A stretch of DNA of 64,000 bases from Conus ventricosus (taxonomy: Eukaryota; Mollusca; Gastropoda; Neogastropoda; Conidae). The notes under the pieces are model-generated. The model worked only from the letters and a program-made list of their open reading frames with translations. It did no database searches and was not told the DNA's origin. The translations under genes were made by a program, and so were the position numbers. This document shows positions 23,278 through 34,338 of the stretch, piece by piece. The stretch covers positions 3,861,286 through 3,925,285 of the forward strand of contig CM031628.1 of the NCBI GenBank assembly GCA_018398815.1. Reading direction: 5' to 3'. Position 1 is the first letter of the stretch, and the number at the start of each line of letters is the position of its first letter.

Positions 23278-24107
23278 CCCAACCTCTGCGCTACCTCAGA
23301 GGCAGTGCACCCACGCCGCTCATTCCGACACCCCGTCCACAGCCATAGCCCTGGCTGGCCCCACCGCAGCCCCGGCACCAGCAATCCACAGGGAGCAGTC
23401 AATGTCAAGTCGTCATGAGGCAACCCACCGGAGGAGACACTGCACTGCTGCCGAGTCACTTCGGTGGTGTTCAGTGGCGCCTGTTCTGATCTAACATACG
23501 CAGGACACCACCTACTAAGCCCCCTACTGACGACAATAATTGCTTAGTCGCGGAGCCGGCGTGAGTGAGCTCTCCCTCCGGAGGGCGCCACCACGTCCGT
23601 CCGACAGCCCCCATGGACTCGCCGATACCGGTGCCCCCGACGGAAGCAAACCAAAGGCCACAGACGCGGAGAGGACATCGAAACTGAGGTCCCCATGGAG
23701 CGGGCATGAGGGCCACGAATTTGGGGACATTTTTTTTAATGCTGATTCAAGGGGGAATGAGGATGATTAAGATGATGCTACGGATTCCATTTCGGTCTGA
23801 GACTACATGACAGGGCCCTGTCATCTCCCCGCTTCCTTTCATAATATATCTGGCGTCGACCAGGCCCGAGAGATACAGGCACTGCAGTGTTGGTCAGGAA
23901 ATTTGAGCAACACTCTCAGAAACGCATCCTTTAAAGGTGGATGAAACTCGACTGTGTGGCCCCAGTTTCCCAACTGAGTCCCCCAGCAAACTCAACCTTT
24001 GGGTAGGAGCCGGTCAGGGCAGAAAAAACCAACATGACTCTGATGGGATTCGAACCCACGACCTCCCACCCGGGAGTCCGCGCGCAAAACCACTTCGCCA
24101 CGGCGGC
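23245..24107 (-). mobile_element. 863-bp tRNA-derived SINE
   Basis: A perfect 14-bp target duplication TGTGTATATACTAG lies at 23231-23244 and 24108-24121. On the minus strand the element starts with a tRNA-like head, followed by a body of over 700 bp, and ends in an A run of about 26 at 23247-23272. A box TGGCGAAGTGG and B box GGTTCGAATCC are intact. It inserted just 3' of the piggyBac coding remnant. At this length it is far longer than typical SINEs. Confidence 0.9.
24034..24107 (-). promoter_or_regulatory. tRNA-like Pol III promoter of the SINE
   Basis: Contains A box and B box with normal spacing and a T-loop-like GGTTCGAATCCC. The 5' GCCGCCG has no matching acceptor strand at the 3' side, so it does not fold as a full tRNA and is not a functional tRNA gene. 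Confidence 0.8.
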
Positions 24108-24121
24108 TGTGTATATACTAG

Positions 24122-24581
24122 TGTTAACAATCATTCAGCAGTGCAAACTTTTAAGGATGAAACAAAAAACTGTAAATCTTTCCTAGCCGCAAGTCTGAGT
24201 GTGTGACAATTTACGTAACACTTTGTGACACCCCAAACTGGATTTTTCAGCTCCGGGGCAGTATTAACAAGTTGAGGTAGGCCACCCTTTTATGCTTTAT
24301 ACTAACAAACGCATGGTGACAATGTTATTGTCTGTCTGGTGCGTCACACTAACACTGTCAATGTTTGATGTCCCATTGTTTTGTGATAAATAGGGTGACA
24401 ATGACACCAACATGCAGCCCAAACACGCGATATCTCTGCATTATGAAATATGATGTATCAGGATCTTGCTTTCTAATCTGACAAACGCAGCCCAAACTTT
24501 TTCCCCTACAGCCTTTCAAAGGCAGTAGGTGAGTTTTAGGTTAATTTCTTTTTTTTAAAAAAAAGAATACTATGAGCAGAG

Positions 24582-24634
<53 letters not shown>

Positions 24635-25324
24635 CACGGGGATAAAAGGGACAACATGAGACAGTGGATGGGGAGACAGATCTCAAGGACACACAGCCAG
24701 CCAGCCAGGGAGTGGGAGGGAAAGAGACAGGGAGGCAGGGGAGAAGGGATGGAGGGAGATCTTACGACAGACAGACAGACAGACAGGAGAGAGAGAGAGA
24801 GGGACTGATTGATCATCTTTATTCCCAAGGATAACAAATAAGCAAGAAGATGTTTTCCTTCTGGCGTTTGTCCCTCTGGGACTAAAGATACTAACAAACA
24901 AACATTATTACATGACACAGAACGGATTACAACAAGAACAATGCTGATTCATATGGAGATAAAATAAAACATTCATATGAGCATAAAATACTACATACAT
25001 ACACTCTTAAACTATAAAACAGAACATTCATATGAGCATAAAATACTACATACATACACACTTAAAACTATCTGCCACACACACACACATGCACATATAA
25101 TATTTGTATGCCAAAAGAGGACAGAAGCACCAGTCACCTAAACAGGATCACCGGCACAGCCTGAGGAAAAAGAGCTATCCATCTGGCAATCATGTTCAAA
25201 TACCCTGACACCTTCATGTTCAGAAAACAAGATTGGTTTTCAAGGCAATGCCGAACAGGAGATAATGTTGTTGAGGGTGGAGCGAGACAGGGCGAAAGAG
25301 CGGCAGAGAGAGAGATAGAGAGGG

Positions 25325-25406
<82 letters not shown>

Positions 25407-25820
25407 CAAACATGCCGCAATATCATTATTAAAAAAAACAACATAAAGAGACAAGAAAGAAGAAATAAAAAATAAAGAAAACCAAATGCACACAAAAAAA
25501 GGTAACACTACATCCCTCTAACCACCTCCCACCTTCTCCAAAGGGAGAGAGAGAGAGTAATCACAACACAACTGTACTCACATGGAAGAAGCTCTTTTTT
25601 TCTTCTTCTTCTTTTCAAAGAAATGCTGAAGAATTATTTTGCAACACAATCAATATTTTCTGGGTCCCTCTCCCTCCTATAACACTGATAGTTTACTACA
25701 ATTTCCGTTAGCCTCACACTGAAGTATGTTTGCTAGTATTTTACTCACGCCCACTCCCACCCACCCCTCCTCATCCCGTCTTCTCTCTTTCTCTCTCTCT
25801 CTTCTGTCAGAGTCTTTCAC
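24122..25820. repeat. A-B intron: GA microsatellites, no gene
   Basis: Holds GA tracts at 24583-24624 and 25330-25404, a CAGA/GACA patch at 24765-24785, and a duplicated CATTCATATGAGCATAAAATA segment (24970 and 25026). No coding signal is seen. Confidence 0.75.
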
Positions 25821-26020
25821 CTTTGTCAGCTTTTGGCTCAGAGAAGTTGGTAGAGTGTTTGATGAGGACGCTGTGTCTTGTGTCCTTGACACTGACTGGG
25901 AGGGGACATCTCACAACGGCCTCGCCCTTGTTCAGGGCCACTTCAGTTCCGATGCACAGGCCCCCAGCCAGGGAGTAAGTCGGCCCACTGAGTACACCAT
26001 GAACACAACTGCTATCCAAC
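25821..26020 (-). CDS. Exon A (left copy): signal peptide / Ig-like domain, first half, frameshifted
   Basis: The acceptor TTGACAG precedes 26020 and the donor G|GTGAAAG follows 25821. The Ig part reads GGLCIGTEVALNKGEAVVRC, then PLPVSVKDTRHSVLIKH, ending KADK, and joins exon B in frame. The exon is 200 bp where 201 is needed for phase 1 at both ends. Compared with 42813-42994 one G is missing in the upstream part (ATGGTGTACTC against ATGGTGGTACTC), which throws the signal-peptide portion out of frame. It may be a pseudogene mutation or a residual base-calling error. If corrected, the encoded N-terminus is a hydrophobic signal peptide ending near SLAGG. Confidence 0.7.
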
Positions 26021-26129
26021 CTGTCAACACACATCATCATCTGGTGTGAGATGGAGGGACCACTGTTTGTTTAGTACTCTGTCAGTATATGATGCATAGC
26101 TGACAACCTTCAGACAGCAAAATCTGTAA

Positions 26130-28079
26130 TCCTGGTGATAAGGAGGGGGATGGGGTTGGTGATAGGGTTGGGGTTGGTGATAGGGAGGGGGATGGGGTTG
26201 GTGTTAGGGAGGGGGATGGGGTTGGTGTTAGGGAGGGGAAGGGGTTGGTGATAGGGAGGGGGATGGGGTTGGTGATAGGGAGGGGGATGGGGTTGGTGTT
26301 AGGGAGGGGAAGGGGTTGGTGATAGGGAGGGGGATGGGGTTGGTGATAGGGAGGGGGATGGGGTTGGTGATAGGGAGGGGGATGGGGTTGGTGATAGGGA
26401 GGGGGATGGGGTTGGTGATAGGGAGGGGGATGGGGTTGGTGTTAGGGAGGGGAAGGGGCTGGTGATAGGGAGGGGGATGGGGTTGGTGATAGGGAGGGGG
26501 ATGGGGTTGGTGATAGGGAGGGGGATGGGGTTGGTGATAGGGAGGGGAAGGGGTTGGTGATAGGGGGGGGTTGGTGATAGGGAGGGGTTGGGGTTGGTGA
26601 TAGGGAGGGGAATGGGGTTGGTGTTAGGGAGGGGGATGGGGTTGGTGTTAGGGAGGGGGTTGGGGTTGGTGATAGGGAGGGGGATGGGGTTGGTGTTAGG
26701 GAGGGGAAGGGGTTGGTGATAGGGAGGGGTTGGGGTTGGTGATAGGGAGGGGGATGGGGTAGGTGTTAGGGAGGGGAAGGGGTTGGTGATAGGGAGGGGA
26801 AGGGGTTGGTGATACGGAGGGGGGTGGGGTTGGTGATAGGGAGGGGAGGGGGTTGGTGATAGGGAGGGGAAGGGGTTGGTGATAGGGAGGGGGATGGGGT
26901 TGGTGATAGGGAGGGGGAAGGGGTTGGTGATAGGGATGGGGATGGGGTTGGTGTTAGGGAGGGGAAGGGGTTGGTGATAGGGAGGGGGAAGGGGTTGGTG
27001 ATAGGGAGGGGGATGGGGTTGGTGATAGGGAGGGGGTTGTGATAGGGAGGGGGATGGGGTTGGTGATAGGGAGGGGAAGGGGTTGGTGATAGGGAGGGGG
27101 TTGGTGATAGGGAGGGGGAAGGGGTTGGTGATAGGGAGGGGGTTGGGGTTGGTGATAGGGAGGGGGATGGGGTTGGTGTTAGGGAGGGGGATGGGGTTGG
27201 TGTTAGGGAGGGGGTTGGGGTTGGTGATAGGGAGGGGGATGGGGTTGGTGTTAGGGAGGGGGATGGGGTTGGTGATAGGGAGGGGGATGGGGTTGGTGAT
27301 AGGGAGGGGAAGGGGTTGGTGATAGGGAGGGGGAAGGGGTTGGTGATAGGGAGGGGGATGGGGTTGGTGATAGGGATGGGGATGGGGTTGGTGATAGGGA
27401 GGAGGTTGGGGTTGGTGATAGGGAGGGGGGATGGGGTTGGTGTTAGGGAGGGGAAGGGGTTGGTGATAGGGAGGGGAAGGGGTTGGTGATAGGGAGGGGG
27501 AAGGGGTTGGTGATAGGGAGGGGGATGGGGTTGGTGATAGGGAGGGGAAGGGGTTGGTGATAGGGAGGGGAAGGGGTTGGTGATAGGGAGGGGGTTGGGG
27601 TTGGTGATAGGGAGGGGGTTGGGGTTGGTGATAGGGAGGGGAAGGGGTTGGTGTTAGGGAGGGGGTTGGGGTTGGTGATAGGGAGGGGAAGGGGTTGGTG
27701 TTAGGGAGGGGGAAGGGGTTGGTGATAGGGAGGGGGAAGGGGTTGGTGATAGGGAGGGGGATGGGGTTGGTGTTAGGGAGGGGAAGGGGTTGGTGATAGG
27801 GAGGGGGTTCGTGATAGGGAGGGGGATGGGGTTGGTGATAGGGAGGGGGATGGGGTTGGTGTTAGGGAGGGGAAGGGGTTGGTGATAGGGAGGGGGAAGG
27901 GGTTGGTGATAGGGAGGGGGATGTGGTTGGTGATAGGGAGGGGGTTGGTGATAGGGAGGGGGATGGGGTTGGTGATAGGGTGGGGGAAGGGGTTGGTGAT
28001 AGGGTGGGGGATGGGGTTGGTGATAGGGAGGGGGATGGGGTTGGTGATAGGGATGGGGATGGGGTTGGTGATAGGGAGC
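26130..28079. repeat. G-rich 24-bp minisatellite, about 80 units
   Basis: The unit is close to GGGGATGGGGTTGGTGATAGGGAG, with GTTAGGGAG and GAAGGGG variants. Every unit has several runs of three or more G, so one strand is strongly G-quadruplex-prone over about 1.95 kb. It lies immediately upstream of exon A. The right copy has a short, differently organised array in the same place (42329-42505) whose core CCCTAACTCCCC is the complement of this one. Confidence 0.95.
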
Positions 28080-28082
28080 AGG

Positions 28083-28621
28083 GTTCCCAGGTGGTGGGCA
28101 TGAAGCCAAAAAAGGACCTTTAAAGGACTTTATAAGGACCTCAAATCAGTTTAAAAGGACCTTTGCCAACATGACTTTACAGTACACCCCAAACCTTTTG
28201 ACATGCAGAACAGCAGACACTTACCTCTCATAAACAGAGGAACAGCTAATCCCATTTGAATGTTAATTCAGTCTTTGCAATTCACGTCACTGTAGGTTTC
28301 TTTGGCTGAATGTTATTGTCACAAAGTTGTATTTCACAAATATGTAGATTACTGAGTTTTCACTGTGAGTCACAAACTATTATAGACACATAATGATGAA
28401 TCACTTTCATTCCTTTGTTTTTACTGTCAGACCACTACACTACTATTACACATTCTACTGTCACTGTACACTGTAGCAAGTCTCTCTTGTTCAAGTTGGA
28501 CTTTGTGAAGACTGACTCAAACTTTGCAGTCATTGCCCTTTCCTGTGGCGTGGCCAAAAACTCTTAAGTCAAATACCGTGTTTTCACAACAGAATCTTGC
28601 CAGATACGTATCATAAAGTCC
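28083..28621 (-). mobile_element. hAT element, left part, running into the gap
   Basis: Starts with an intact terminus CAGGGTTCCCAGG, then GCATGAAGCC and AAGGACCTTTAAAGG, matching the outer hAT at 9073/16926. Near 28575-28620 it repeats the transposase segment found at 17280-17335. It abuts the G-rich minisatellite directly and is cut by the N run; the right terminus is not seen. Confidence 0.75.
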
Positions 28622-28721
28622 NNNNNNNNNNNNNNNNNNNNNNNNNNNNNNNNNNNNNNNNNNNNNNNNNNNNNNNNNNNNNNNNNNNNNNNNNNNNNNN
28701 NNNNNNNNNNNNNNNNNNNNN
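28622..28721. other. Assembly gap of 100 N
   Basis: Exactly 100 N, the usual placeholder for a scaffold join of unknown size. Order and orientation across it are not guaranteed by the sequence. Confidence 1.
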
Positions 28722-28736
28722 ATACTAGCTAAGGGT

Positions 28737-28916
28737 ACATTTGATTGAATGCTTTTCACAAATGAAACTGAAAGAATACGAATTGGGCGTCCCAAACTTG
28801 GGTCCAAAATCTTTCCGATGTGTCTGGACGAACCTTACCCACTGTCTCCTGATCGACTCGTCGCTAAGATGTTTCTCGAAGAAAGGAGTGCCAACCGACC
28901 AATCAGAGAGCCACAA
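28737..28916 (-). pseudogene. THAP-type zinc finger fragment
   Basis: The minus frame reads GTPFFEKHLSDESIRRQWVR, then a basic stretch and SFICEKHS. This fits the middle and end of a THAP domain (Phe-rich strand, Arg-Trp helix, closing C-x2-H). The first two cysteines of the C2CH set are not visible. THAP domains bind DNA in transposases (P elements) and in host regulators. With no other exon nearby this is best seen as a fragment, probably transposon-derived. Confidence 0.45.
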
Positions 28917-29184
28917 TTTAATCCAATCAAAAGTGCAAAAGGTCTTTGATGCAGGCTAGGCCAAGCAGTGACTCAGGGAAATGCGGCAGGGGGAAAAGTC
29001 TCAGATTGTTACGAGAGTGAGTGACAGAGTGAGAAATATCAACTGGAGAGAATAATCATCAAGTTGATTGTGGTTGCTATCAAAGAGGAAACGACTTCCC
29101 TTGCCACACATAGTCAAGTGACTTCTTTTCTTCGAAGGGTGAACAGGCCTTCTACACCGCAAAAATCAAGTATCAAGAAGAACT

Positions 29185-29238
29185 ATGGCCGCCATAGTCA
29201 CCCGCCTCGAGGTCTCAGGTAGTTTGTCTTCTTCAGGT
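29185..29238 (+). CDS. Possible first coding exon (low confidence)
   Basis: ATGGCCGCCATAGTCACCCG opens a short frame with good Kozak context. It is followed by two donor-like sites, CAG|GTAGTT (about 29219) and TCAG|GTAACT (about 29239). No downstream exon or domain is recognised, and the (GT)-rich sequence after it is ordinary. It could be the start of a host gene interrupted by the nested elements, or chance. Confidence 0.15.
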
Positions 29239-29810
29239 AACTGCCTTTTGTCCCCGCCATTCTCTGTGCCCTTGTCTTCCTGTCTCTTTCTGTTTCTGCC
29301 TTGGTTTGCCCATCAGTGTGTGTGTGCGTGTACGGGTGCTTGCATGTGGGTGGGTGTTTTGGTGTGTAGTGTAGTTTCATGCCATTCCTTTCATTTTCAT
29401 TTCAGTTTGTCAAAGATTTACGAACAAATAGGCCCTAGTAAAGACAGGTGTGTGTGCAGACTGTTGGTCACATCGCTGGTTTAATTCATTAAATTGAAAA
29501 TATGATTTTGATTTTTTTTATATTTTCAGAATTTCTAGTATCAGTACAAAAAAAAGGGGAGCTGCCAGTGTTCCCCGGGTTCTATGTTCCCCAGTAGCGC
29601 TGTTCCCTGTGTCTCAGTTTCCCAGTGTCGATGTTCCCCGACCGAAAAAGCGTGCCGCTGCTCCCGAACCGGTGTTCCCCAGGTTCTCTGTTCCCCAGTA
29701 GCGCTGTTCCCCAAACAGATTTCAATGCACGTTAGGCCTAGCGCACACGTTATTTTTAGACTGTCTGCACAGACCTGATGGGGTCATGCAAGTGCTGGCC
29801 TGCTGGTTCC

Positions 29811-30172
29811 AGCGCTGTCCAGTCGGCATGAAACCCTCTTCTACAATTTAGTATGTAAGAAAGCAAATAACATCTTAGCTTTCTTATACAGGAATATCAA
29901 TGACTGCCCCCAAAAGGTTAAAGACGACTGCTACAAAACACTGGTTAGACCAGTACTGGAATATGGTTGCTCAGTTTGGGATCCTTACCATCTAAAGGAC
30001 ATTGATAACCTTGAAAAGATTCAGAAGAGAGCAGCACGGTTCGTAACAGGGAACCACATCAGAGAAAAGGGGAATACTAGGAAGAACATGAGGAAATTAG
30101 AATGGAAACAGAAGAGAGAAGAGCTTTTATTAAACTTAACACCTTTTTCAAAGGCAGAGCTAAAGTAATTGA
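29811..30172 (+). pseudogene. LINE reverse transcriptase C-terminal part, first piece
   Basis: Plus-strand reading: FLYRNINDCPQKVKDDCYKT, then LVRPVLEYGCSVWDPYH and EKIQKRAARFVTGN. This is the standard post-RT C-terminal region of many invertebrate non-LTR retrotransposons. It stops at the hAT insertion (30179) and resumes at 37933. It is 5'-truncated, as is usual for LINEs. Confidence 0.8.
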
Positions 30173-30450
30173 CATTCCCATGGCTGCCTACCGTCCCGGA
30201 GTATCCGTATTTGTCCCCCGAAATAATGAAATCATGCAGCCTGTCCCTGGAATCCACTTTTTTATTCTATGTCCCGCGAAAAAAAAATTCGGGAGAAAAA
30301 AAAAAAAAAAAAAAACGAAGTCGAGTTTGTCAGCTGATCACCGACTGACCGACTTCGGTCGTGGCCATCCTGACCAAATCCGTCGGAAAGACCTGAACTG
30401 ACCAGTGCGCATGCGCATACACCGTCTTCCCGAGTTTTGAAAGCGAGAAA

Positions 30451-30940
30451 AATGGACGCGAAACACGAAAGCGTAAAAATGCCGACGGCGATCTCGACTA
30501 TGGGGCTTCTCTCAAGAAGAAGAAACGTCGGCAGACATTCCTGTCAAAATATACGGAAACCTGGCCGTTCATCAAGCGTGGCAAGATCGAGACTTACGCG
30601 TCTTGTGAAATTTGTGCGTGTGAGTTCTCCATCGGATCTGGAGGTAGGGATGAAATAACCCTTCATGTCGCCACTGAAAAGCACAAGAAGAACACAAAAA
30701 TCCGTGAGAGCGAGAAATCTTGTAACATTAGCGGATTCTTTCAGCGCACTCAGACGTCAACCAGTCAGGAAACTTTTGACGTCATAAGAGCTGAAACGAT
30801 GATGGTTGACCTTGCAGCTGAACTGAATTTGCCCATGGCTGCACTGGACAAGCTAAACAGATGCGTTAAATTGATGTTTCCTGACTCGGACATCGCCAAG
30901 AAGTTTCAGTGCGCTAGAAGCAAAGTAGCATTGTAGAAGT
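30451..30940 (+). pseudogene. hAT transposase N-terminus with BED finger
   Basis: After an ATG at 30451 and one frameshift, the frame shows a Lys/Arg-rich stretch, KYTETWPFIKRG, the finger CEICACEFSIGSGGRDEITL with HVATEKH, a linker and a helical part ending DIAKKFQCARSK. BED fingers in hAT transposases bind terminal DNA. The frame ends at an in-frame TAG (about 30934) just before the LTR element's TACAC target site. No catalytic core follows on the far side, where only about 145 bp of hAT remain. Confidence 0.7.
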
Positions 30941-30947
30941 TGTACAC

Positions 30948-32315
30948 TGTCAACCTCGGTGTAATGTCAGTGGAGGAAGGACTAGCGCACAGCCCAAACA
31001 CACTCGCAGCTTGCTTACAATCTCATTCATATATCATGCATTCGTCACATCAAACCACTAGTAAAGTCTATAACTTTACTACACATGATCATAGAACGAA
31101 ACATCAATGCATATGGAATCAAACAAAATAAAACATTCTCTCTTTCCTGAACTTCACAAAATCATTTATCTAAAACATCATTAACTAACCCGGGTATAAA
31201 TAGATTTCTACTTTACCTGGCCAGGTGATCTTAACTATTCACGAATCACTGTCTTTTCTTTTCTTTTCTTTTTCTTTTCACTGTCACTTTCACAACACGA
31301 CACAGCTGCTGGCACTGGTGTTGGTCTACTTGCACCGGTCAAGCTGGACTGCTGGCACCGGTCAGGCTGGACTGCTGATGAAGGTGGCGCTGGCCAAGTA
31401 TGAGGTCGAACCCCAGTGAGGATAGAACAGTGACTATCAACATCGATCTGTTCTCCTTTCTTTCTTCCTGCATTAACGCATTGCACTCTCTCTCTCTCTC
31501 TCTTCTAGTCTGCTCTTATCAAATGGACATGGTTGCTTTCTTTTCTTTTTTCTTTTCTTTCTTTTCTTCTTCATTAGTTAGCAACTCTCTCTCTCTCCAC
31601 ATCTCTCCTCAGTCCTTCCTCTGCAGACTATCTCATGCTAATCTCTCAACTTCGTTCTCTTCTCTCCTCCCCTCATCTCTCTGCTTTTCTCTCCTCAGAG
31701 ATTACACTCAGACCTCTCTCTCTCTGTCTCTCTGTTCGTTCTCCCCTCGTTCCTCGTTCTCCCACTCTCACATCCTTCTTATTCGTTCCGATCTGTCAAA
31801 AAAAGGGCGAGTACCATTGGTCAGTATTTTTACCCCTGACACCCGGAGTTATCTCCCTCTAATTCCATTGGATGTTCAAATCATGCCAGTCATGCCTACA
31901 CGCCTTACTCTCTGTGGTGGTCAATTGGTCATTTAATTGATTAGCTAGATTTCACCCCCACCACACACTACCTTCCCCCCTTTCCTCCTTAACTGGCGCC
32001 GTGTGGCTTAAGTCGTGGACACTGGTCACTCTAAATTGGCTAGATGAGTCTGGGTAGGCTCCACGACGTCTGACCAAACCTACCGAGACCTGTCGGCCCA
32101 GCCACTCAGACTGTCTGCTGTCTCCCCGCTATGCTAAATTGGCTGGATGCGACGCATGAAGCCGTCTTCCTGAAGCCTCTCCGCTAAGCTTAATTGGCCG
32201 GACCCGACCCATGGGCCCGTCTATCTGGCGCCTAGAATGTTTGAGTTGAAGCTTATGTCCGAACAAATTGGCTGGCGACTCCACGAGTTGGGTTGTTTCA
32301 TTTTTGTCCGTGACA
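30948..32315 (-). repeat. LTR (3' LTR in element orientation)
   Basis: 1368 bp, bounded by TGTCAACC and CCGTGACA on the plus strand. Contains (CT)n and (TTTTC)n tracts. It differs from the other LTR at roughly ten positions by eye, mostly substitutions and short tract-length changes. Confidence 0.95.
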
Positions 32316-32890
32316 ATTTCCCCCTTGCAAAAGACCATGCTCCGCATTGTCTCAAAACAACGGTACAAAAAAAAACAACAACCGAATTTGCTGACACACA
32401 GCTACACGTGCAAAGTTTAAAAAAATACTTTACAGCCAACGGTTTATAAATTATAAAATATAGCATTAGTGAATACCACTCCAATGAGTTATCATTGACG
32501 TGCGCTCTTGTGTTATTTCAATTCATTTTATAACGACCTCTGTGCGCACTTATGCGATTCCCCTACCTGCGGATTTGCCATATCTTCTCTTCACAATTCT
32601 TATGAAAAGCACAATATAATATGATCACGATCCATGACACTTCACTGAGGAATCTCCATCCTCACTTATTGCAAATAATGCATCACTACACAAGCGACTG
32701 TATGCTCCAAGCATAACTACATTCACATGAACAAGTCTCACAAAGAAAATATGAACAAGTCTCACACACAAAAAAATATGAACCATAGCCAACTGGGAAT
32801 GAACCCATATCCAATCAACATAACTGTCATCAACACATATTATCAACAAAGCACCCCGGATATGACTGACTTCCTCTGAGTTGCAGCTTG

Positions 32891-33520
32891 CTAGACTACA
32901 CGGCTTAAATAGTCAGCTCCGACATTCTGTCGACCGGGAATGTACTGCACTCGGTACCTGTAGGGCTGCAGTGCCATTGCCCAACGCAGAACCCTGCTGT
33001 TTTTCAGCTGTGCCTCCTGCAGGAATTTGAGTGGTTGGTGATCTGTCTCTATCACGAACTCTTTCCCATACAAGTATTTGTGGAACTTCTGCACGGCCCA
33101 CACGACAGCTAAACACTCCTTCTCCACCGTTGCGTACCCTTCTTCACACTTTGTCAACTTCCTGCTTGCATATCTCACAGGAACTCGACTCCTTCATGCT
33201 CCTGTAACAATACTGCACCTATCCCACCACCTGATGCATCTGTCCGCAACAAAAATGGTTTGGACATATCTGGTAGCTTCAAGATGGGAGGGGAACCTAG
33301 TCTTTCCAGCACCGTCTGCAGTGCTTGCTCTGCAGCGTCTGACCACTCGACCACTGCTGGTTTCCCTGCCTTGACCAAATCACTGAGAGGACTCGTGATT
33401 GCTGCAAAATTTGGGGAACAAACTCCCTATAGAACCCAATAAAACCTAGCAGACTCCTGACTTCTGTTTTGGTCTTTGGTCTCTCTGAATTCATCATCTT
33501 CTCCACCTTTCCCCTTTCTG
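32891..33520 (-). pseudogene. LTR element: RT C-terminal end and RNase H
   Basis: In consecutive minus frames: VEKMMNSERPKTKTEVRS and LLGFIGFYREFVPQ (RT thumb, about 33510-33420), then FLLRTDASGGGIGAVLLQEH (RNase H first Asp, about 33240), GYATVEKECLAVVWAVQKFH (Glu), FVIETDHQPLKFL (second Asp) and PGRQNVGADYLSRVV at the end. This is a gypsy-type RNase H with all main acidic residues. The RT fingers and palm, including the active-site Asp pair, are absent: only a short linker separates it from the integrase C-terminus. Confidence 0.88.
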
Positions 33521-33550
33521 GCTGCTTTGTGTCGCCTCCGACAACACAAC

Positions 33551-33965
33551 CTAGGGACTCCTACTGTCTAGCCCTTCATACAGTGACACATCCCTGTATG
33601 ACCTCTTCTGGAAACTTAGGCAACAAAATCTCCCCTTCTTCTGCTGGGTCTCCTTCACCTCATCAATGATTGCTGCTGCGCCTATGTGCTGAGTCTCACC
33701 TGAATATATTGCGGAGGAAATTTGCATGGAAAAGTTTTGGTTTCCCATTCACATCAATTCGGTAATCCCGACCGACCTTTTCAGTGATGGTGAATGGTCC
33801 TTTCCAATGCATCAGCAGCTTGTTGTGACCCGTGGAAGCAGTAGCAGGACTTGATCTCCCACCTTGCGGGATTGCTTCCTCACCTTCCTGTCATATTGTT
33901 TCTTCTGAACGACCCTAGCCCCTGCAAACCTTCCCTTGCAACCTTGCATGTCTCATACCTGTGCC
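33551..33965 (-). pseudogene. LTR element: integrase C-terminal (GPY/F-like) part
   Basis: Downstream of CKVAREGLQG (about 33920) the minus strand reads, with one frameshift and a stop, the basic QYDRKVRK, VGDQVLLLLP, CIGKDHSPSL and GKTKTFHA-like stretch of a GPY/F chromatin-contact domain, followed by a YRDVSLYEGLD linker that normally leads into RT. This shows the integrase-linker-RT order is genuine and not a rearrangement of separate elements. Confidence 0.65.
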
Positions 33966-34300
33966 CACCTTTGGAACAGGGCGAGATTGGGCCGATCAGA
34001 TCAACAGCCACCCTCCTGAATGGTGTGTCAATTAAAGGGGGATGTTTAATAGGCGCCTTCCTCTTCACCCCTCTTGTGGCTGACCTTTGACACACGTCAC
34101 ATGACATGCAGAAACGCTTGATGTCTGCCATTGCTCCTGGCCAATGAAAGTCATCAAAGATTCGGTCAGCTGTTTTGCTGGTGCCGAGATGACCCGCCAT
34201 GAGCGACTCGTGACCCACTGACATGACAGTGTCACGATAACCTGCTGGTACCTCTGAGTGGTCACCTTACCTGTCTTCCCCTTGGTGAACACTCGGTACA
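33966..34300 (-). pseudogene. LTR element: integrase zinc finger and first catalytic Asp
   Basis: Minus frame 34224-33880 begins SVGHESLMAGHLGTSKTADR, then DDFHWPGAMADIKRFC and CDVCQRS: an HHCC finger, followed by the start of the core (RVAVDLIGP, first Asp). At SKGGHRYE it jumps straight to TCKVAREGLQ, so the rest of the DDE core has been deleted. Integrase would join the element's DNA to the genome; this one cannot. Confidence 0.85.
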
Positions 34301-34338
34301 ACAGCCCGCCTTTCACAAGAAATTCTGTCTCACCTCCT

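Noticed and set aside
24034..24107. tRNA gene on the minus strand
   Set aside because: A and B boxes are present, but the acceptor stem has no 3' partner and the sequence runs into a poly(A)-tailed body between perfect target duplications. It is a SINE head.
26130..28079. Telomeric repeat because of TTAGGG
   Set aside because: TTAGGG appears only inside some variants of a 24-bp unit; there is no 6-bp periodicity.
32891..34300. Ty1/copia element, from the integrase-before-RT order
   Set aside because: RNase H, RT end, Gag and integrase C-terminal sequences are gypsy-type; Gmr1-like order explains it better.
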